The position numbers were made by a program, and so were the translations under genes. 38,396 bases of DNA. Source: CALZBJ01 sp945619025 (GTDB lineage: Bacteria > Pseudomonadota > Gammaproteobacteria > Cardiobacteriales > Wohlfahrtiimonadaceae). Location: positions 1-38,396 of the forward strand of contig CALZBJ010000018.1 in NCBI GenBank assembly GCA_945619025.1, read 5' to 3'. Positions within the stretch are counted from its first letter, which is position 1. Each line of letters opens with the position of its first letter. Below, piece after piece: positions 17,131 through 26,305 of the stretch. Below the pieces are notes generated by a model. The model worked only from the letters and a program-made list of their open reading frames with translations, did no database searches and was not told where the DNA came from.

Positions 17131-18930
17131 TTACGCCGGATGATTTTTGGGCAGAATGGTGACATTGTCATGAGGTTTGAAGAGATTTTCCTCGGGCGAT
17201 TTGAGCGACACATGACTAAAGGGCATTGACCATCCCTCTTGCTGCGCGCAGCGTAAGCAGGCCTCTTGCACTAAGCGTCCCGCCTGATAATAATAGCCCG
17301 CTGCCGAGCCTTTCATCGAAATAATGATGGTGTAAACGAGCGAAACGCCTTCGTTAATTTTACGAAATTCCACACTAATTGAATTGTATTGATCATGAAT
17401 ATCGGTGCCTTGTAAAAAAGTCTCCACAGCGGTATGAATTTTCTCAAAGACCACATCAACGGGAATTGAAAAGTGCTGATATGCGAGCCCAAAATCAACG
17501 ACGGTATAGTAGCCAAGCGAGAGATTTTTCGGTTTAGCCGCAATAAAATCTGCCGTCGGGTAGATAATATGGCTATTAAAGGATTCCAAATAGACCGCTT
17601 CTGGCGTTTGGCGTAACACTTCTACAAACGTACCATCGGACATCATAAAGCTCTCACCGACGCGCGAGGGAAACCAGATCTCATCCATCTCAACGGGGCG
17701 TGATGTAAGGGTTGCAAGCTCCGGTAACATCAAGCGAATACGGCCATTATCTAAAAGCGGGTTCACTAAATAGGCGCTATAGAGATTAATTTTTTCCACT
17801 TTCCAAGGAATGCCGCGATAAATGACGCGCTCTCCTTGGCGTGCCGCCCCTAAGTTTAAAAAGAGGCGAAGCTCTGAGAAATAGCGGGGCACATAGTTAC
17901 GAAAGCCAAATAGAATCGCCATCAAAATTAAGATCGCAAGGCCAAACAGCACCATATCGCCCATCGAATGGAGTACCACTAAAAAGGCAAAGAGCGATAA
18001 AATAACGGCAAACAGGCGATAGGCAAGAAGTAGCAAACGCCATTTAAGATTGACTTTACGGGTATACCCACTCCGCTCACGGCGCGCAATGAGCAGATCC
18101 ATCGATTTCGTTAAAAGATATAAAATCCCAAAAAAGGTGGAAAATGCGGTAAATAGAATGAGACCACGGCCAGTTAAAAACTCCCACGCCCCAATTTTTA
18201 ATTTTTCCCAAAAGGTATAATCATCTTCAAGCGCATTGAGACTCGTTGTATAGGTCTCTTGCTGGCGTTTTAGGTCGCGGTGGTAGCTCGCCCAGTTTTT
18301 ACCAAGCTCCGTGATGCGATTTTGCGCCGTTTTACTCAATTTATCGGCAGGAATAGTCTCAAGATATTGTAGCCCCTTTTCGAGCTCGGCAATTTTTTCA
18401 TTGAGCGTTGTGAGATTGCGCGTTAATTTATCTCGTTCACGCGTCGTTTTCGTCATGCGCTGTACTTCGGCAAATACCGGCTGTACGATTTGAAGTAACT
18501 CATTTTGCCAATCATAGCTATCGTCATCAGAGACGGTGCTGAGGGCAAAGTGAGCGGGATCAATGCCACCAAGTGAGAGTCGTTCAAAGGCGCGGCGAGC
18601 TTCGGTCAGCTGAAGTTCTAGATGCTCAATTCGCTGTGAAATAGCACTTTCACTCTCTTCAGTTGTGGCGGATTTTAGCTCTTTTTGGAGCTCTTTAATG
18701 CGCGAATTTAGCTCTAAAATCGTCGCTTCAGTCTCTTCAAATGCATCGCAACAATTGGGCTCTGCCACCTTTTCAGTGAGTTTTTGCGTAGTCTCAGTAA
18801 AATTTGCATCGACTTGAGTTGCCCCATCATTGGCATAAACCGATGAAAAAGATGCGATAAGCGATAAAAACAAAAGGCATAAAACGGAACTTTGTAAACG
18901 CGCTTTAAGACGAGTGAGAGCGATCACCAT
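17131..18930 (-). CDS. MscS-like mechanosensitive channel protein with N-terminal coiled-coil domain
   Basis: 599 residues. A signal peptide (about 1-33) is followed by a largely periplasmic region rich in heptads, with coiled coils near residues 60-120 and 155-230. Three membrane segments follow at about 257-275, 300-320 and 323-343. The last resembles the MscS pore helix and leads into FLNLGAARQGERVIYRGIPWKVEKINL, equivalent to the beta domain, then a cytoplasmic alpha/beta region ending at 599. The plan resembles MscK/YbdG-type large MscS relatives but with a short membrane part. A protective role in osmotic downshift is a family inference. The pore helix is poor in the Gly/Ala pattern of E. 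coli MscS, so a non-channel or modulated role is possible. AAGGAG precedes the start. Confidence 0.72.
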   Translation of the reverse strand: MVIALTRLKARLQSSVLCLLFLSLIASFSSVYANDGATQVDANFTETTQKLTEKVAEPNCCDAFEETEATILELNSRIKELQKELKSATTEESESAISQRIEHLELQLTEARRAFERLSLGGIDPAHFALSTVSDDDSYDWQNELLQIVQPVFAEVQRMTKTTRERDKLTRNLTTLNEKIAELEKGLQYLETIPADKLSKTAQNRITELGKNWASYHRDLKRQQETYTTSLNALEDDYTFWEKLKIGAWEFLTGRGLILFTAFSTFFGILYLLTKSMDLLIARRERSGYTRKVNLKWRLLLLAYRLFAVILSLFAFLVVLHSMGDMVLFGLAILILMAILFGFRNYVPRYFSELRLFLNLGAARQGERVIYRGIPWKVEKINLYSAYLVNPLLDNGRIRLMLPELATLTSRPVEMDEIWFPSRVGESFMMSDGTFVEVLRQTPEAVYLESFNSHIIYPTADFIAAKPKNLSLGYYTVVDFGLAYQHFSIPVDVVFEKIHTAVETFLQGTDIHDQYNSISVEFRKINEGVSLVYTIIISMKGSAAGYYYQAGRLVQEACLRCAQQEGWSMPFSHVSLKSPEENLFKPHDNVTILPKNHPA

Positions 18931-19047
18931 AAATGAGGACTCCTTAACACAGCGATAATACCAATCGATATGCGATCAATTGATGGGGTTAAAAAGAGTC
19001 CATGCTACCAAATTGAGCGGTTAAAAAGATTAAAGAAGCGTAAACTA

Positions 19048-20241
19048 TTAAGGTGCGCGGTCCGATTTGCTTGGGAAAAGCGCTAAAAAGCCAATATAAA
19101 GAAGTGGGAGTGCGCCTGAAATAAGCACAATGCCTTTCCATGAAAGATTTTCCCAAATGGGCGCGAAGAGCGTACTTCCGACGGCAGCGCCAATGTAGTA
19201 AGCGACAAAATAGAGACTCGATGCCGTTCCGCGAAATTCGGTGGCGTGTTCGTTCACAAGTGCAGCCGCAAGTGAGTGGGCTGCGATCATTCCAAAGCTG
19301 ACAAAGCAAAGGCCGATCATCACAATCCAAATGCTCGGAATGCCTGTGAGTAACGTTCCAAAGGCTAAAACCCCAAGGGCGAAAAAGAGAATGGTTTTTA
19401 ATTGAATTCGGTTGGCCAGAAAGCCTGCAATCGGCGCGCTTGGAACCCCGCAAATAAGCGCTAAATAGAGTGATCCAATCGCTGCAACCGAGAGGTAAAA
19501 GGGCGGGCCTTCGAGATAAAAGGGCAGATAGGTCCAGACGGCGGAATAGGTCATTTGGATCATAAACCCGATGCCAAAATAGCGGAGTAAAGTGTTATTT
19601 TTTAGATGAAAAGCAAAGCCTTTTAAGTTCTCTTTAAATGAGCCTTGCGTTGCGCGGAAAAAGCGAGATTTTGGAAGAATAAACGCGATGAGAAGTGACA
19701 CCACTGCGCCTGAAGACCCTAAAATAAAAAAGGCCGTTTGCCATGAATAATGCTCGGTAATCATCCCCGTTGCAATCCGCCCGAGCATACCACCAAAGGC
19801 GTTTGCCGCGATATAGATCGATACCGCAATTTTTAGGTCGCGTTTAGCGATCTCTTCGCCCATATAGGCAAGGGCGGATGCAGGAAGGGCGGCGACCGCA
19901 AAGCCTTGGATGAAACGTAAAATGATAATTAAGGTAAAGGAGTGGGTCATCGGGATGAGTAAAAAAGTGATGACCGACAGAAACAGCGAACCGAGCACAA
20001 ATGAGCGCCTGCCATAGCGATCCGTCAACATGCCAAGGACATTCAGTCCAATAATGAGTCCGATAATACTAAAGGACATGGTGAGGCTCACAACGGTGGT
20101 TGAAACCTCAAATTCGCGTGCAAGCACCGGTAAAATCGGTTGAAGAGGGTAAAGAAACGCAAAGATAAAAATGGAGGCGAGACCAAGACTGATCGAGATC
20201 TTCCAGAACTCGGGGTCTTTGAGAGTATAGGGCGTTGGCAT
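19048..20241 (-). CDS. MFS transporter, YnfM-like
   Basis: 397 residues with about 12 membrane helices. The loop 2-3 signature GMLTDRYGRRSFVLGS is clear. The repeat with LRFIQGFAVAALPASALAYMGEE in the first half is typical of the YnfM/arabinose-efflux-like group of drug:H+ antiporter-1 carriers. The substrate is unknown; efflux is the usual activity in this group. No Shine-Dalgarno sequence stands before the ATG (AATCACCACC). It lies 117 bases upstream of the MscS-like gene on the same strand, so the two may be co-transcribed. A weak minus-strand hairpin with a T run (20304-20328) lies between dnaE and this gene. Confidence 0.85.
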   Translation of the reverse strand: MPTPYTLKDPEFWKISISLGLASIFIFAFLYPLQPILPVLAREFEVSTTVVSLTMSFSIIGLIIGLNVLGMLTDRYGRRSFVLGSLFLSVITFLLIPMTHSFTLIIILRFIQGFAVAALPASALAYMGEEIAKRDLKIAVSIYIAANAFGGMLGRIATGMITEHYSWQTAFFILGSSGAVVSLLIAFILPKSRFFRATQGSFKENLKGFAFHLKNNTLLRYFGIGFMIQMTYSAVWTYLPFYLEGPPFYLSVAAIGSLYLALICGVPSAPIAGFLANRIQLKTILFFALGVLAFGTLLTGIPSIWIVMIGLCFVSFGMIAAHSLAAALVNEHATEFRGTASSLYFVAYYIGAAVGSTLFAPIWENLSWKGIVLISGALPLLYIGFLALFPSKSDRAP

Positions 20242-20303
20242 GGTGGTGATTTTTATTCTTATATAATGAGATATTTCTATCTATCACCATATTACAACTT
20301 TAC

Positions 20304-20328
20304 AAAAAATCAAGTATCTTAGCTTGAT
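20304..20328 (-). terminator. Possible second terminator or attenuator between dnaE and the MFS gene
   Basis: Inverted repeat ATCAAG (20309-20314) with CTTGAT (20323-20328), followed on the minus strand by six Ts (20304-20309). The stem is short and AT-rich. It follows the dnaE terminator and precedes the MFS start, so it is either a backup terminator or part of the MFS leader. Confidence 0.4.
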
Positions 20329-20396
20329 ATTTAGCAGGTTAAATCGGGATTTTAGGGCCTTATCGAGGGTAAGCGATTCTTTTCGATATGGAATTT

Positions 20397-20420
20397 AAAA
20401 ACCACGCCGAAACGTGGTTT
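20397..20420 (-). terminator. Terminator of dnaE
   Basis: A perfect 8-base stem, AAACCACG (20399-20406) with CGTGGTTT (20413-20420), and loop CCGAAA (TTTCGG on the minus strand), followed by a short T run. It lies 31 bases beyond the dnaE stop. Confidence 0.65.
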
Positions 20421-20450
20421 GTGATTTAATCTGACGTATTAATGAAATAC

Positions 20451-23400
20451 CTACACCTGATACTGCAATTTAAATTGTAAAACATTGTGAAACTCGAGTT
20501 TCAGTGCCTCGAAGGTCTCATCTTCGGGGTAGAAAAATTGCGTTTGGCTCAATTGAATAATGCATGAGCCAAAGTCTGTTTCGTACCGCATAATCATCGG
20601 GACGCCGCGGGGAACGGGCGACCAAACTTCTTCTCCGGTGGAGCTTCGGCGGATTAGACGCTGTTCGGGCACTTCGGTTGGTAGTGTTGCCATCAGGCGT
20701 TTGACAAGATCAAGATCGATCGGGACAAGGTTTTTAATCGAGAGAAATTGGGCGCGTTCATAACGCATCATATCTAGTGTATGGAGTGAAACCGGGCGAA
20801 TGCTCATGCGATTATTATAGTCATCCCACACAAGACCCCCGCGTAAAAAGAGAATTTCATCGACTTTAAGATTGCCGGCAAAGCGCTCAATCATCTCGTC
20901 AAAAAGGCGAATCTCCATGCGATTAAAGCGATCGTCCAGGGTGACAAAGGTCATCTTGTTGCCCGCCTTGCTATAGGTTGTGCGTAGATCGGTAATCAGC
21001 CCCGCGGTGATGCTCGAATCATCGTTATTGTTATAGCGTTTGTAGGTGGGCTCCGGCATATTCATAATGGCGCTGATGGAGTTAGTGATAATTTGGTCGA
21101 TCTCCGTTTGATATTGATCGATCGGGTGCGCCGTTAAGAAAAATCCAAGCGTCGCTTTTTCCATCTGCAAGAGCTCAAATTCACTGAGCGGAGTCGCGGG
21201 TTGTAACTCATGTTGTACCGTTTCGGCGGGGCCTGCATCAAAAAGCCCAAAGAGATCATCTTGCCCACTGGCAAGGTTTTTATGATGTTGATCGGCGAGT
21301 TTTAACGCCTCCGGCAGCGTCTCAAAAAGTTGCGCACGATAGGCGGCGCGATCGAGCACGGTGTCGAGAGATTCATCAAAGCAATCAAGAGCCCCGGCTC
21401 GAATTAAGATCTCAATGGCGCGTTTATTGGTTCTTGAGAGATCGATGCGGCGGCAAAAATCAAACAGATCTTGGTAAGGGCCATTTTCATCGCGCTCTGT
21501 GGTTAATTGCTCTGCGGCCGCTTTTCCGTAGCCTTTGAGCGCTCCTAAACCATAGATAATCTCATTTTGGCGATTGACGGTAAATTGATAGTAGGACTCA
21601 TTCACATTCGGGCGACGAATTGGAATCTCCATCGCCATACACTCTTCAATAAAGATCACCACTTTATCGGTGTGATCGAGGTCAGAAGAGAGTACGGCGG
21701 CCATAAATTCCGCAGGATAATGATGTTTTAAATAGGCCGTTTGATAGGAAAGCAGGGCGTAGGCGGCGGAGTGGGATTTGTTAAATCCGTAGCCGGCGAA
21801 TTTTTCCATCAGATCAAAAAGGTGTCCCGCTTTTTCTTTATCAAAGCCAAGCTCATCGGCCCCTTTCATAAAGAGAATGCGTTGCTTTTCCATCTCTTCT
21901 GGGAGCTTTTTACCCATAGCACGACGCAGTAAGTCCGCGCCACCGAGGCTGTAATTCCCGATGATTTGCGAGATCTGCATCACCTGTTCTTGGTAAACAA
22001 TCACCCCGTAAGTCGGTTTCAACACCGGCTCAAGCTCATCAAAGGGATAATCCACATCGGCAAGCCCGTGTTTTCGGTTGATAAAGTCCTCAACCATGCC
22101 CGATTCAAGCGGGCCAGGACGGAAAAGTGCCACAAGTGCGACAATGTCCTCAAACGTATCGGGCTGCATACGGCGAAGCAGATCCTTCATCCCACGGGAT
22201 TCAAGCTGGAAGACAGCGGTGGTTTGGCACGCTTTTAGAAGATCAAAGGTAGGTTTATCATCGAGCGGAATGGCTTGAATATCGATGGTTTTATCGCGAT
22301 TATATTCGATATTTTTGAGCGCCCAATCGATAATCGTAAGCGTTCGGAGTCCTAAGAAGTCAAATTTTACAAGGCCCGCCGATTCAATATCATCTTTATC
22401 ATACTGCGTTACCAGCGCCGCCGATCCTTCCTCGCAATAGAGCGGGGAAAAGTCGGTGAGCTTGGTTGGGGCGATCACAACACCGCCGGCGTGTCGGCCG
22501 ATCGATTTGGTTAAACCTTCAAGCTGCTTTGCAAAATCGATGAGGATTTTCACCTCTTCATCTTGGTGATAGAGATCGTGGAGTTCAGGCTCTTGCATCA
22601 TCGCTTTTTCAAGAGTAATGCCAAGCTCAAAGGGGATCAGTTTTGCGATATTATCTACAAATCCATAGGGGTGTCCAAGTGCGCGCCCAACGTCCCGAAT
22701 CACCGCTTTTGCCGCCATCGTTCCATGGGTAGCAATCTGTGAAACTGCCTCGCGTCCATAGGTATTAGCCACATACTCAATGACGCGGTCACGCCCTTCC
22801 ATACAAAAGTCTACGTCAAAGTCCGGCATCGAGACCCGTTCGGGGTTTAAAAAGCGCTCAAAGAGGAGGTCATAGGGAAGCGGATCGAGATCGGTGATTT
22901 TAAGTGCCCACGCCACAAGAGAGCCCGCTCCTGAACCTCGCCCAGGCCCGACGGGAATGGCATTGTCTTTGGCCCATTGAATAAAGTCCGCAACGATTAG
23001 GAAGTAGCCGGGGAAACCCATATTAATAATGACGTTGAGCTCCGTATCGAGCCGCTCCCAATATTTTTTATGGCTTTCGCGCGTCTCTTTTCCAATGCGC
23101 TCCTCAAGACCAACCTCCGATTTATGGCGGAAATATTCATCCATCGTCATCCCCTCAGGAATGGGAAAGTTCGGCAATTGCGGAACGCCTAGGGTAAGTT
23201 TTACGTTACAGCGTTTTGAGATCTCAACGGAGTTTTCAAGCGCCTCGGGAAGATCGGCAAAGAGCGCTTCCATCTCCTCGGGAGAACGTAAATATTGCTC
23301 TTTGGTGTAGTTTTTAGGGCGATTCGGATCACTTAATACATGGCCCGATTGAATGCAGGAACGCACCTCATGAGCCTCAAAATCTGATGACTCCATAAAG

Positions 23401-23996
23401 CGCACTTCATTATGGGCCACTAACGGGAGATTTTGCGCTTTTGCAAAGGGGATCGCTGCTTGAATAAAGCGCTCATCATCTTCTGAGTTGGTTCGTTTTA
23501 CACCAATATAGAGGCGATTATCGATAAAGGGCTTAAAAAGCCCTTGAAGGGTATGAAACGCCGCTTCTTCTGAGAGGTTTAAGAGCGCGTGCCCAAGGTG
23601 ACTCTCTTTCGATAAAATCATAATGAGTCCCTCGTGATACTCATTTAACCACTCAGGCTTAATGTGCGGAACGCCTCGAATTTGGCCTTCGCGATAGCCC
23701 TTACTTAAGATCTCGGCAAGATTGAGATAACCATCGTGATTTTGCGCAAGAAGGGTGATTTTTCCAACCCGATCATCTTCCTCGGTAACGAGCAGAGCAT
23801 CGGCCCCAAAGATCGGTTTAATGCCATTTTTAAGCGCCTCTTGATAAAACTTGATCGCGCCAAATTCATTGCCTAAATCGGTGAGTGCCACCGCCGTTGC
23901 TCCTTGCTCTTTTAGCCGAGCAAAGAGGGGTTTAATCCGGATAATCCCGTCAGAAATGGAAAATTCAGTATGTAAATTTAGATGAACAAAGCTCAT
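20451..23996 (-). CDS. dnaE: DNA polymerase III alpha subunit
   Basis: Replicative polymerase. It has an N-terminal PHP domain (opening VHLNLHTEFSISDG), then the C-family catalytic core with GPGRGSGAGSLVAWAL and MPDFDVDFCMEGRDR, where Asp394 and Asp396 match E. coli Asp401 and Asp403. The beta-clamp-binding motif QDDLFGLF lies near residue 910, and an OB-fold follows (SITAGLITDLRTTYSKAGNKM in part). Its 1181 residues compare with 1160 in E. coli, full length for DnaE1. No strong ribosome binding site precedes the ATG. The usual lpxB-rnhB-dnaE-accA neighbourhood is absent: dnaE stands alone between an MFS gene and a divergent AhpD-like gene. Confidence 0.97.
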   Translation of the reverse strand: MSFVHLNLHTEFSISDGIIRIKPLFARLKEQGATAVALTDLGNEFGAIKFYQEALKNGIKPIFGADALLVTEEDDRVGKITLLAQNHDGYLNLAEILSKGYREGQIRGVPHIKPEWLNEYHEGLIMILSKESHLGHALLNLSEEAAFHTLQGLFKPFIDNRLYIGVKRTNSEDDERFIQAAIPFAKAQNLPLVAHNEVRFMESSDFEAHEVRSCIQSGHVLSDPNRPKNYTKEQYLRSPEEMEALFADLPEALENSVEISKRCNVKLTLGVPQLPNFPIPEGMTMDEYFRHKSEVGLEERIGKETRESHKKYWERLDTELNVIINMGFPGYFLIVADFIQWAKDNAIPVGPGRGSGAGSLVAWALKITDLDPLPYDLLFERFLNPERVSMPDFDVDFCMEGRDRVIEYVANTYGREAVSQIATHGTMAAKAVIRDVGRALGHPYGFVDNIAKLIPFELGITLEKAMMQEPELHDLYHQDEEVKILIDFAKQLEGLTKSIGRHAGGVVIAPTKLTDFSPLYCEEGSAALVTQYDKDDIESAGLVKFDFLGLRTLTIIDWALKNIEYNRDKTIDIQAIPLDDKPTFDLLKACQTTAVFQLESRGMKDLLRRMQPDTFEDIVALVALFRPGPLESGMVEDFINRKHGLADVDYPFDELEPVLKPTYGVIVYQEQVMQISQIIGNYSLGGADLLRRAMGKKLPEEMEKQRILFMKGADELGFDKEKAGHLFDLMEKFAGYGFNKSHSAAYALLSYQTAYLKHHYPAEFMAAVLSSDLDHTDKVVIFIEECMAMEIPIRRPNVNESYYQFTVNRQNEIIYGLGALKGYGKAAAEQLTTERDENGPYQDLFDFCRRIDLSRTNKRAIEILIRAGALDCFDESLDTVLDRAAYRAQLFETLPEALKLADQHHKNLASGQDDLFGLFDAGPAETVQHELQPATPLSEFELLQMEKATLGFFLTAHPIDQYQTEIDQIITNSISAIMNMPEPTYKRYNNNDDSSITAGLITDLRTTYSKAGNKMTFVTLDDRFNRMEIRLFDEMIERFAGNLKVDEILFLRGGLVWDDYNNRMSIRPVSLHTLDMMRYERAQFLSIKNLVPIDLDLVKRLMATLPTEVPEQRLIRRSSTGEEVWSPVPRGVPMIMRYETDFGSCIIQLSQTQFFYPEDETFEALKLEFHNVLQFKLQYQV

Positions 23997-24044
23997 AGAC
24001 GCGCCGTTACAATTGGGTAAATAAGGGATGGAATAAAAGATGAA

Positions 24045-24053
24045 ATTGTATCA
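24045..24053 (-). promoter_or_regulatory. Candidate extended -10 promoter of dnaE
   Basis: Minus-strand TGATACAAT (TGn plus TACAAT) about 50 bases before the dnaE start; the -35 (CTGCAA, short spacer) is weak. The wider element TTGTGATACA reappears before the PhnA-like gene. Confidence 0.45.
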
Positions 24054-24221
24054 CAAATGGGGGATTTGCAGGGAGGGAAAGCGGGTATTCTTTAAACGAT
24101 TTCGTGGATGATTAGGTCTCGTTTAGAAGTAAAATCAGGCGACTATAAGGATGAAGTGAATCCTTGACCACTCGCATTAGATGGTGCGTTTTAATTGATA
24201 TATAAATTTATATAATATCGT

Positions 24222-24281
24222 TTGATAAATATAAAACACCTGCTATACTACTCTCACATTCCTTGATTGTGATCTAATCAA
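24222..24281 (+). promoter_or_regulatory. Strong promoter of the AhpD-like gene with a downstream dyad
   Basis: TTGATA (24222-24227), a 16-base spacer and an extended -10 TGC-TATACT (24241-24249) make the best sigma70-like promoter in the window. Just past the predicted start site is an inverted repeat TTGATT-GTGATCT-AATCAA (24263-24281), a possible operator. It also contains TTGAT-N4-ATCTA, one mismatch from the FNR consensus. Confidence 0.65.
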
Positions 24282-24332
24282 AGAGATATATCGAAGACCA
24301 TAATTTTGAATAACGAATTAGGAGTAACAGCA

Positions 24333-24671
24333 ATGGCTGACTATAAAGCATTAGCAAAACAGGTAAAAGAAGAACGTAGATTTTTAATGAATGAGTGCCA
24401 AGAAGTCGGTAAAGCGATGTATGGCCTTCATATGGCGGCGGTGAAAGACGGCGCACTTGAGAAAAAAACGAAAGAATTAATTGCGCTTGGCATTGCTATC
24501 AGCAAACAGTGTGAAGGATGCATTGTCGCGCACGTAGAATCGCTTTTAGCGATGGGCGCAACGCTTGAAGAGATCGCGGAAGTGGTCGACGTTGCGGTTC
24601 TAATGGGCGGAGGTCCTGCGGTTACGTATGGTGGTAAAGCCATTGAGATCGCAAAACAGCTCAGTGCATAA
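24333..24671 (+). CDS. AhpD-like carboxymuconolactone decarboxylase family protein
   Basis: 112 residues, one CMD domain. Cys60 and Cys63 in KQCEGCIVAH with His67 form the CxxC-x3-H active site of AhpD-like peroxidase-associated disulfide reductases, rather than the carboxymuconolactone decarboxylases proper, which lack it. The C-terminal GGGPAVTYGGKAIEIAKQL is characteristic of small single-domain members. Start ATG 24333 has AGGAG eight bases upstream; an upstream TTG in the same frame (24306) lacks one. It has its own strong promoter and terminator, so it is monocistronic. A role in thiol redox or peroxide defence is inferred. No ahpC is adjacent. Confidence 0.85.
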   Translation: MADYKALAKQVKEERRFLMNECQEVGKAMYGLHMAAVKDGALEKKTKELIALGIAISKQCEGCIVAHVESLLAMGATLEEIAEVVDVAVLMGGGPAVTYGGKAIEIAKQLSA

Positions 24672-24736
24672 TTTAATGTAATCCACATTAGAAAATGCAG
24701 TAACATCTTTTCGATTGCTAAATCTTTTAGTACTTT

Positions 24737-24763
24737 GACCCAATCTCACAGGTTGGGTCTTTT
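24737..24763 (+). terminator. Intrinsic terminator of the AhpD-like gene
   Basis: Perfect 7-base stem GACCCAA/TTGGGTC (24737-24743 with 24753-24759) followed by TTTT. Confidence 0.8.
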
Positions 24764-24849
24764 CTGCGTTTTCGGGGTAAATCCTCAGTGGATAATCGCA
24801 TTAAAAATCGCCTTAAAAATGGCATTAAACAAGGGCAAATCAAAAGGTT

Positions 24850-24879
24850 TGGACAGAGGCCCCTAAGTTCGATTATGAT
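24850..24879 (+). promoter_or_regulatory. Candidate promoter of the 131-residue protein gene
   Basis: TGGACA (24850-24855), an 18-base spacer and TATGAT (24874-24879), each five of six matches to consensus. It lies 55 bases before the start codon. Confidence 0.5.
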
Positions 24880-24933
24880 AGCGTTAGTGCATTAATATAA
24901 TAATAAACGAGCGATCATAAAAGAGAGGAGTCT

Positions 24934-25329
24934 ATGACCAAGTTGCCGACTGATTTAGCCCTTTTTAATTACCTTTATCGTGAATATGAAGCCCCATTTC
25001 GCGACTTTGATACTAAATCGCGTCCGACTAAAATGTATGTCCCGATCGATTTGGCGAAAACGGCGGCGCATTTTAATCTCGATCCTGATCTCATCTACGC
25101 GCGTTTTCTCTACTATTTGGAAGAAAAATATAGCATTAAACGGGAGCGTGGGCCGGGCGTATCGCTCTTTTTAGAGATGAATGGCTCGCTGTGTGTCAAT
25201 TATCCCTATCTTTCCGCGATTGTGGCCGATCTTCGGGTCGGTTTCCGTAAAGAGCTCTTTATTCTCTCCGCGTCACTTGTAGCCGTTGCGATCTCAATCA
25301 TTGCGCTCTTAATTTCCGTTGTGAAGTAG
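24934..25329 (+). CDS. Unknown tail-anchored protein
   Basis: 131 residues, not recognised. Residues 1-100 are soluble. The segment VPIDLAKTAAHFNLDPDLIYARFLYYLEEKY followed by KRERGPGVSLFLEMN looks like a small helical fold with a beta wing, loosely winged-helix-like, but I cannot assign a family. A single hydrophobic segment, residues about 106-128 (LFILSASLVAVAISIIALLI), ends the protein with only VVK after it, so a C-terminal membrane anchor with the main domain in the cytoplasm is likely. AGAGAGGAG precedes the ATG and a promoter is present, so it is a genuine gene. It converges on metQ. Base composition is like its neighbours. Confidence 0.7.
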   Translation: MTKLPTDLALFNYLYREYEAPFRDFDTKSRPTKMYVPIDLAKTAAHFNLDPDLIYARFLYYLEEKYSIKRERGPGVSLFLEMNGSLCVNYPYLSAIVADLRVGFRKELFILSASLVAVAISIIALLISVVK

Positions 25330-25366
25330 CGTTAAGTCGCGTAAGAGAGGAATCGTTCATCAAAGA

Positions 25367-25401
25367 ACTTCCTCCAAAGGGATGGTTAAGTTGGAGGGAG
25401 T
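25367..25401. terminator. Hairpin between convergent genes
   Basis: Stem CCTCCAA/TTGGAGG (25371-25377 with 25391-25397), extended by four further pairs with one wobble. There is no proper T run on either side, so intrinsic termination is doubtful, but its position between two convergent stops fits a shared transcript end. Confidence 0.4.
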
Positions 25402-25441
25402 GTTCTCATTCATGAGTAATTTATGGATTAGATTGTATCGA

Positions 25442-26290
25442 TTACTCCTGATTCCACGCTTTCGGCATAATAAAGCCATCGTAAAGAGGCTCGGAATGAA
25501 TATAATCACGAAATTCATCAGATTCGTAGGCCTCTTTCAGCGCCTTCGCCCATTCGGTATCAAGATCCTCACCGCGGATCGACACAATCACCACATGCTC
25601 TTCAGGCGTTGCCTCAAGCGCCAATCCATCGCTCATTTTTAAGCCCGCATTAGCGATATAATTCCCATTAACAATGGCAAAGTCCACATCTTCCAATGTC
25701 CGTAAACTCTGCGCCGGATCGATCTCTAAAATCGAGAGCGTATAATTTCCCGGCAGAATCGATTTTGCGTTAAATGTGGCAATCTCGGCATTTTCATCAA
25801 TGGTAATCCAGCCAAGGGATTCCAGTAGACGAGCGGCGCGTTCACCATTAACGGGGTCTTGCGGGATCGTCACCGTCATCCCATCTTTCACCGCATCGAG
25901 AGACGAATGGTGCGTTGAGCGGAGCGATTGGGGCGCGCTTGCCGTATCGGCGAGCTTTACCATATTCATTTTTAAAATGGGATTGACACTCTCCATATAG
26001 GCGCGGCTCTGGAAGACGGTAGCATCAATGGCGCCTTCCTTCATCGACGGATTGAGCTGGCTATTTTGCGAAACAATGCGCACATTTACCTTAAATCCCT
26101 TTGCTTCGAGAATTGGGCGAATCCCCTTTTCAAATTGATCCACATAGGTGGACGGGCCAAAGCCCATAGTGATGGATTTTGCAGCGTTTTTGTCGTCGTT
26201 ATCGCCACAGCTACTCAAAAATAACATCGATAAGAGCGTAAGCGCGATGAGAAGTGGTCGTTTTAACATTGAATGAATTAAGGGCATCAT
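25442..26290 (-). CDS. metQ: MetQ/NlpA-family substrate-binding lipoprotein, distal copy
   Basis: 282 residues. The lipoprotein signal ends in LSSC (Cys28, then Gly-Asp). The NlpA domain shows GFGPSTYVDQFEKGIRPILEAKG, KEGAIDATVFQSRAYM and the family's DPAQSLRTLEDVDFAIVNGNYIANAGL region. MetQ proteins deliver D/L-methionine, or related sulfur compounds, to MetNI. Asp30 (third residue from the lipid cysteine) does not block outer-membrane sorting, but ABC binding lipoproteins often stay at the inner membrane. AAGGAGG seven bases before ATG 26290 fixes the start. It is the last gene of the metN operon, 15 bases after a second, diverged metQ. The opening GFGPSTY replaces the usual GxxxGP segment, so ligand preference may differ from methionine. 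Confidence 0.85.
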   Translation of the reverse strand: MMPLIHSMLKRPLLIALTLLSMLFLSSCGDNDDKNAAKSITMGFGPSTYVDQFEKGIRPILEAKGFKVNVRIVSQNSQLNPSMKEGAIDATVFQSRAYMESVNPILKMNMVKLADTASAPQSLRSTHHSSLDAVKDGMTVTIPQDPVNGERAARLLESLGWITIDENAEIATFNAKSILPGNYTLSILEIDPAQSLRTLEDVDFAIVNGNYIANAGLKMSDGLALEATPEEHVVIVSIRGEDLDTEWAKALKEAYESDEFRDYIHSEPLYDGFIMPKAWNQE

Positions 26291-26305
26291 ATAAACCTCC
26301 TTGTT

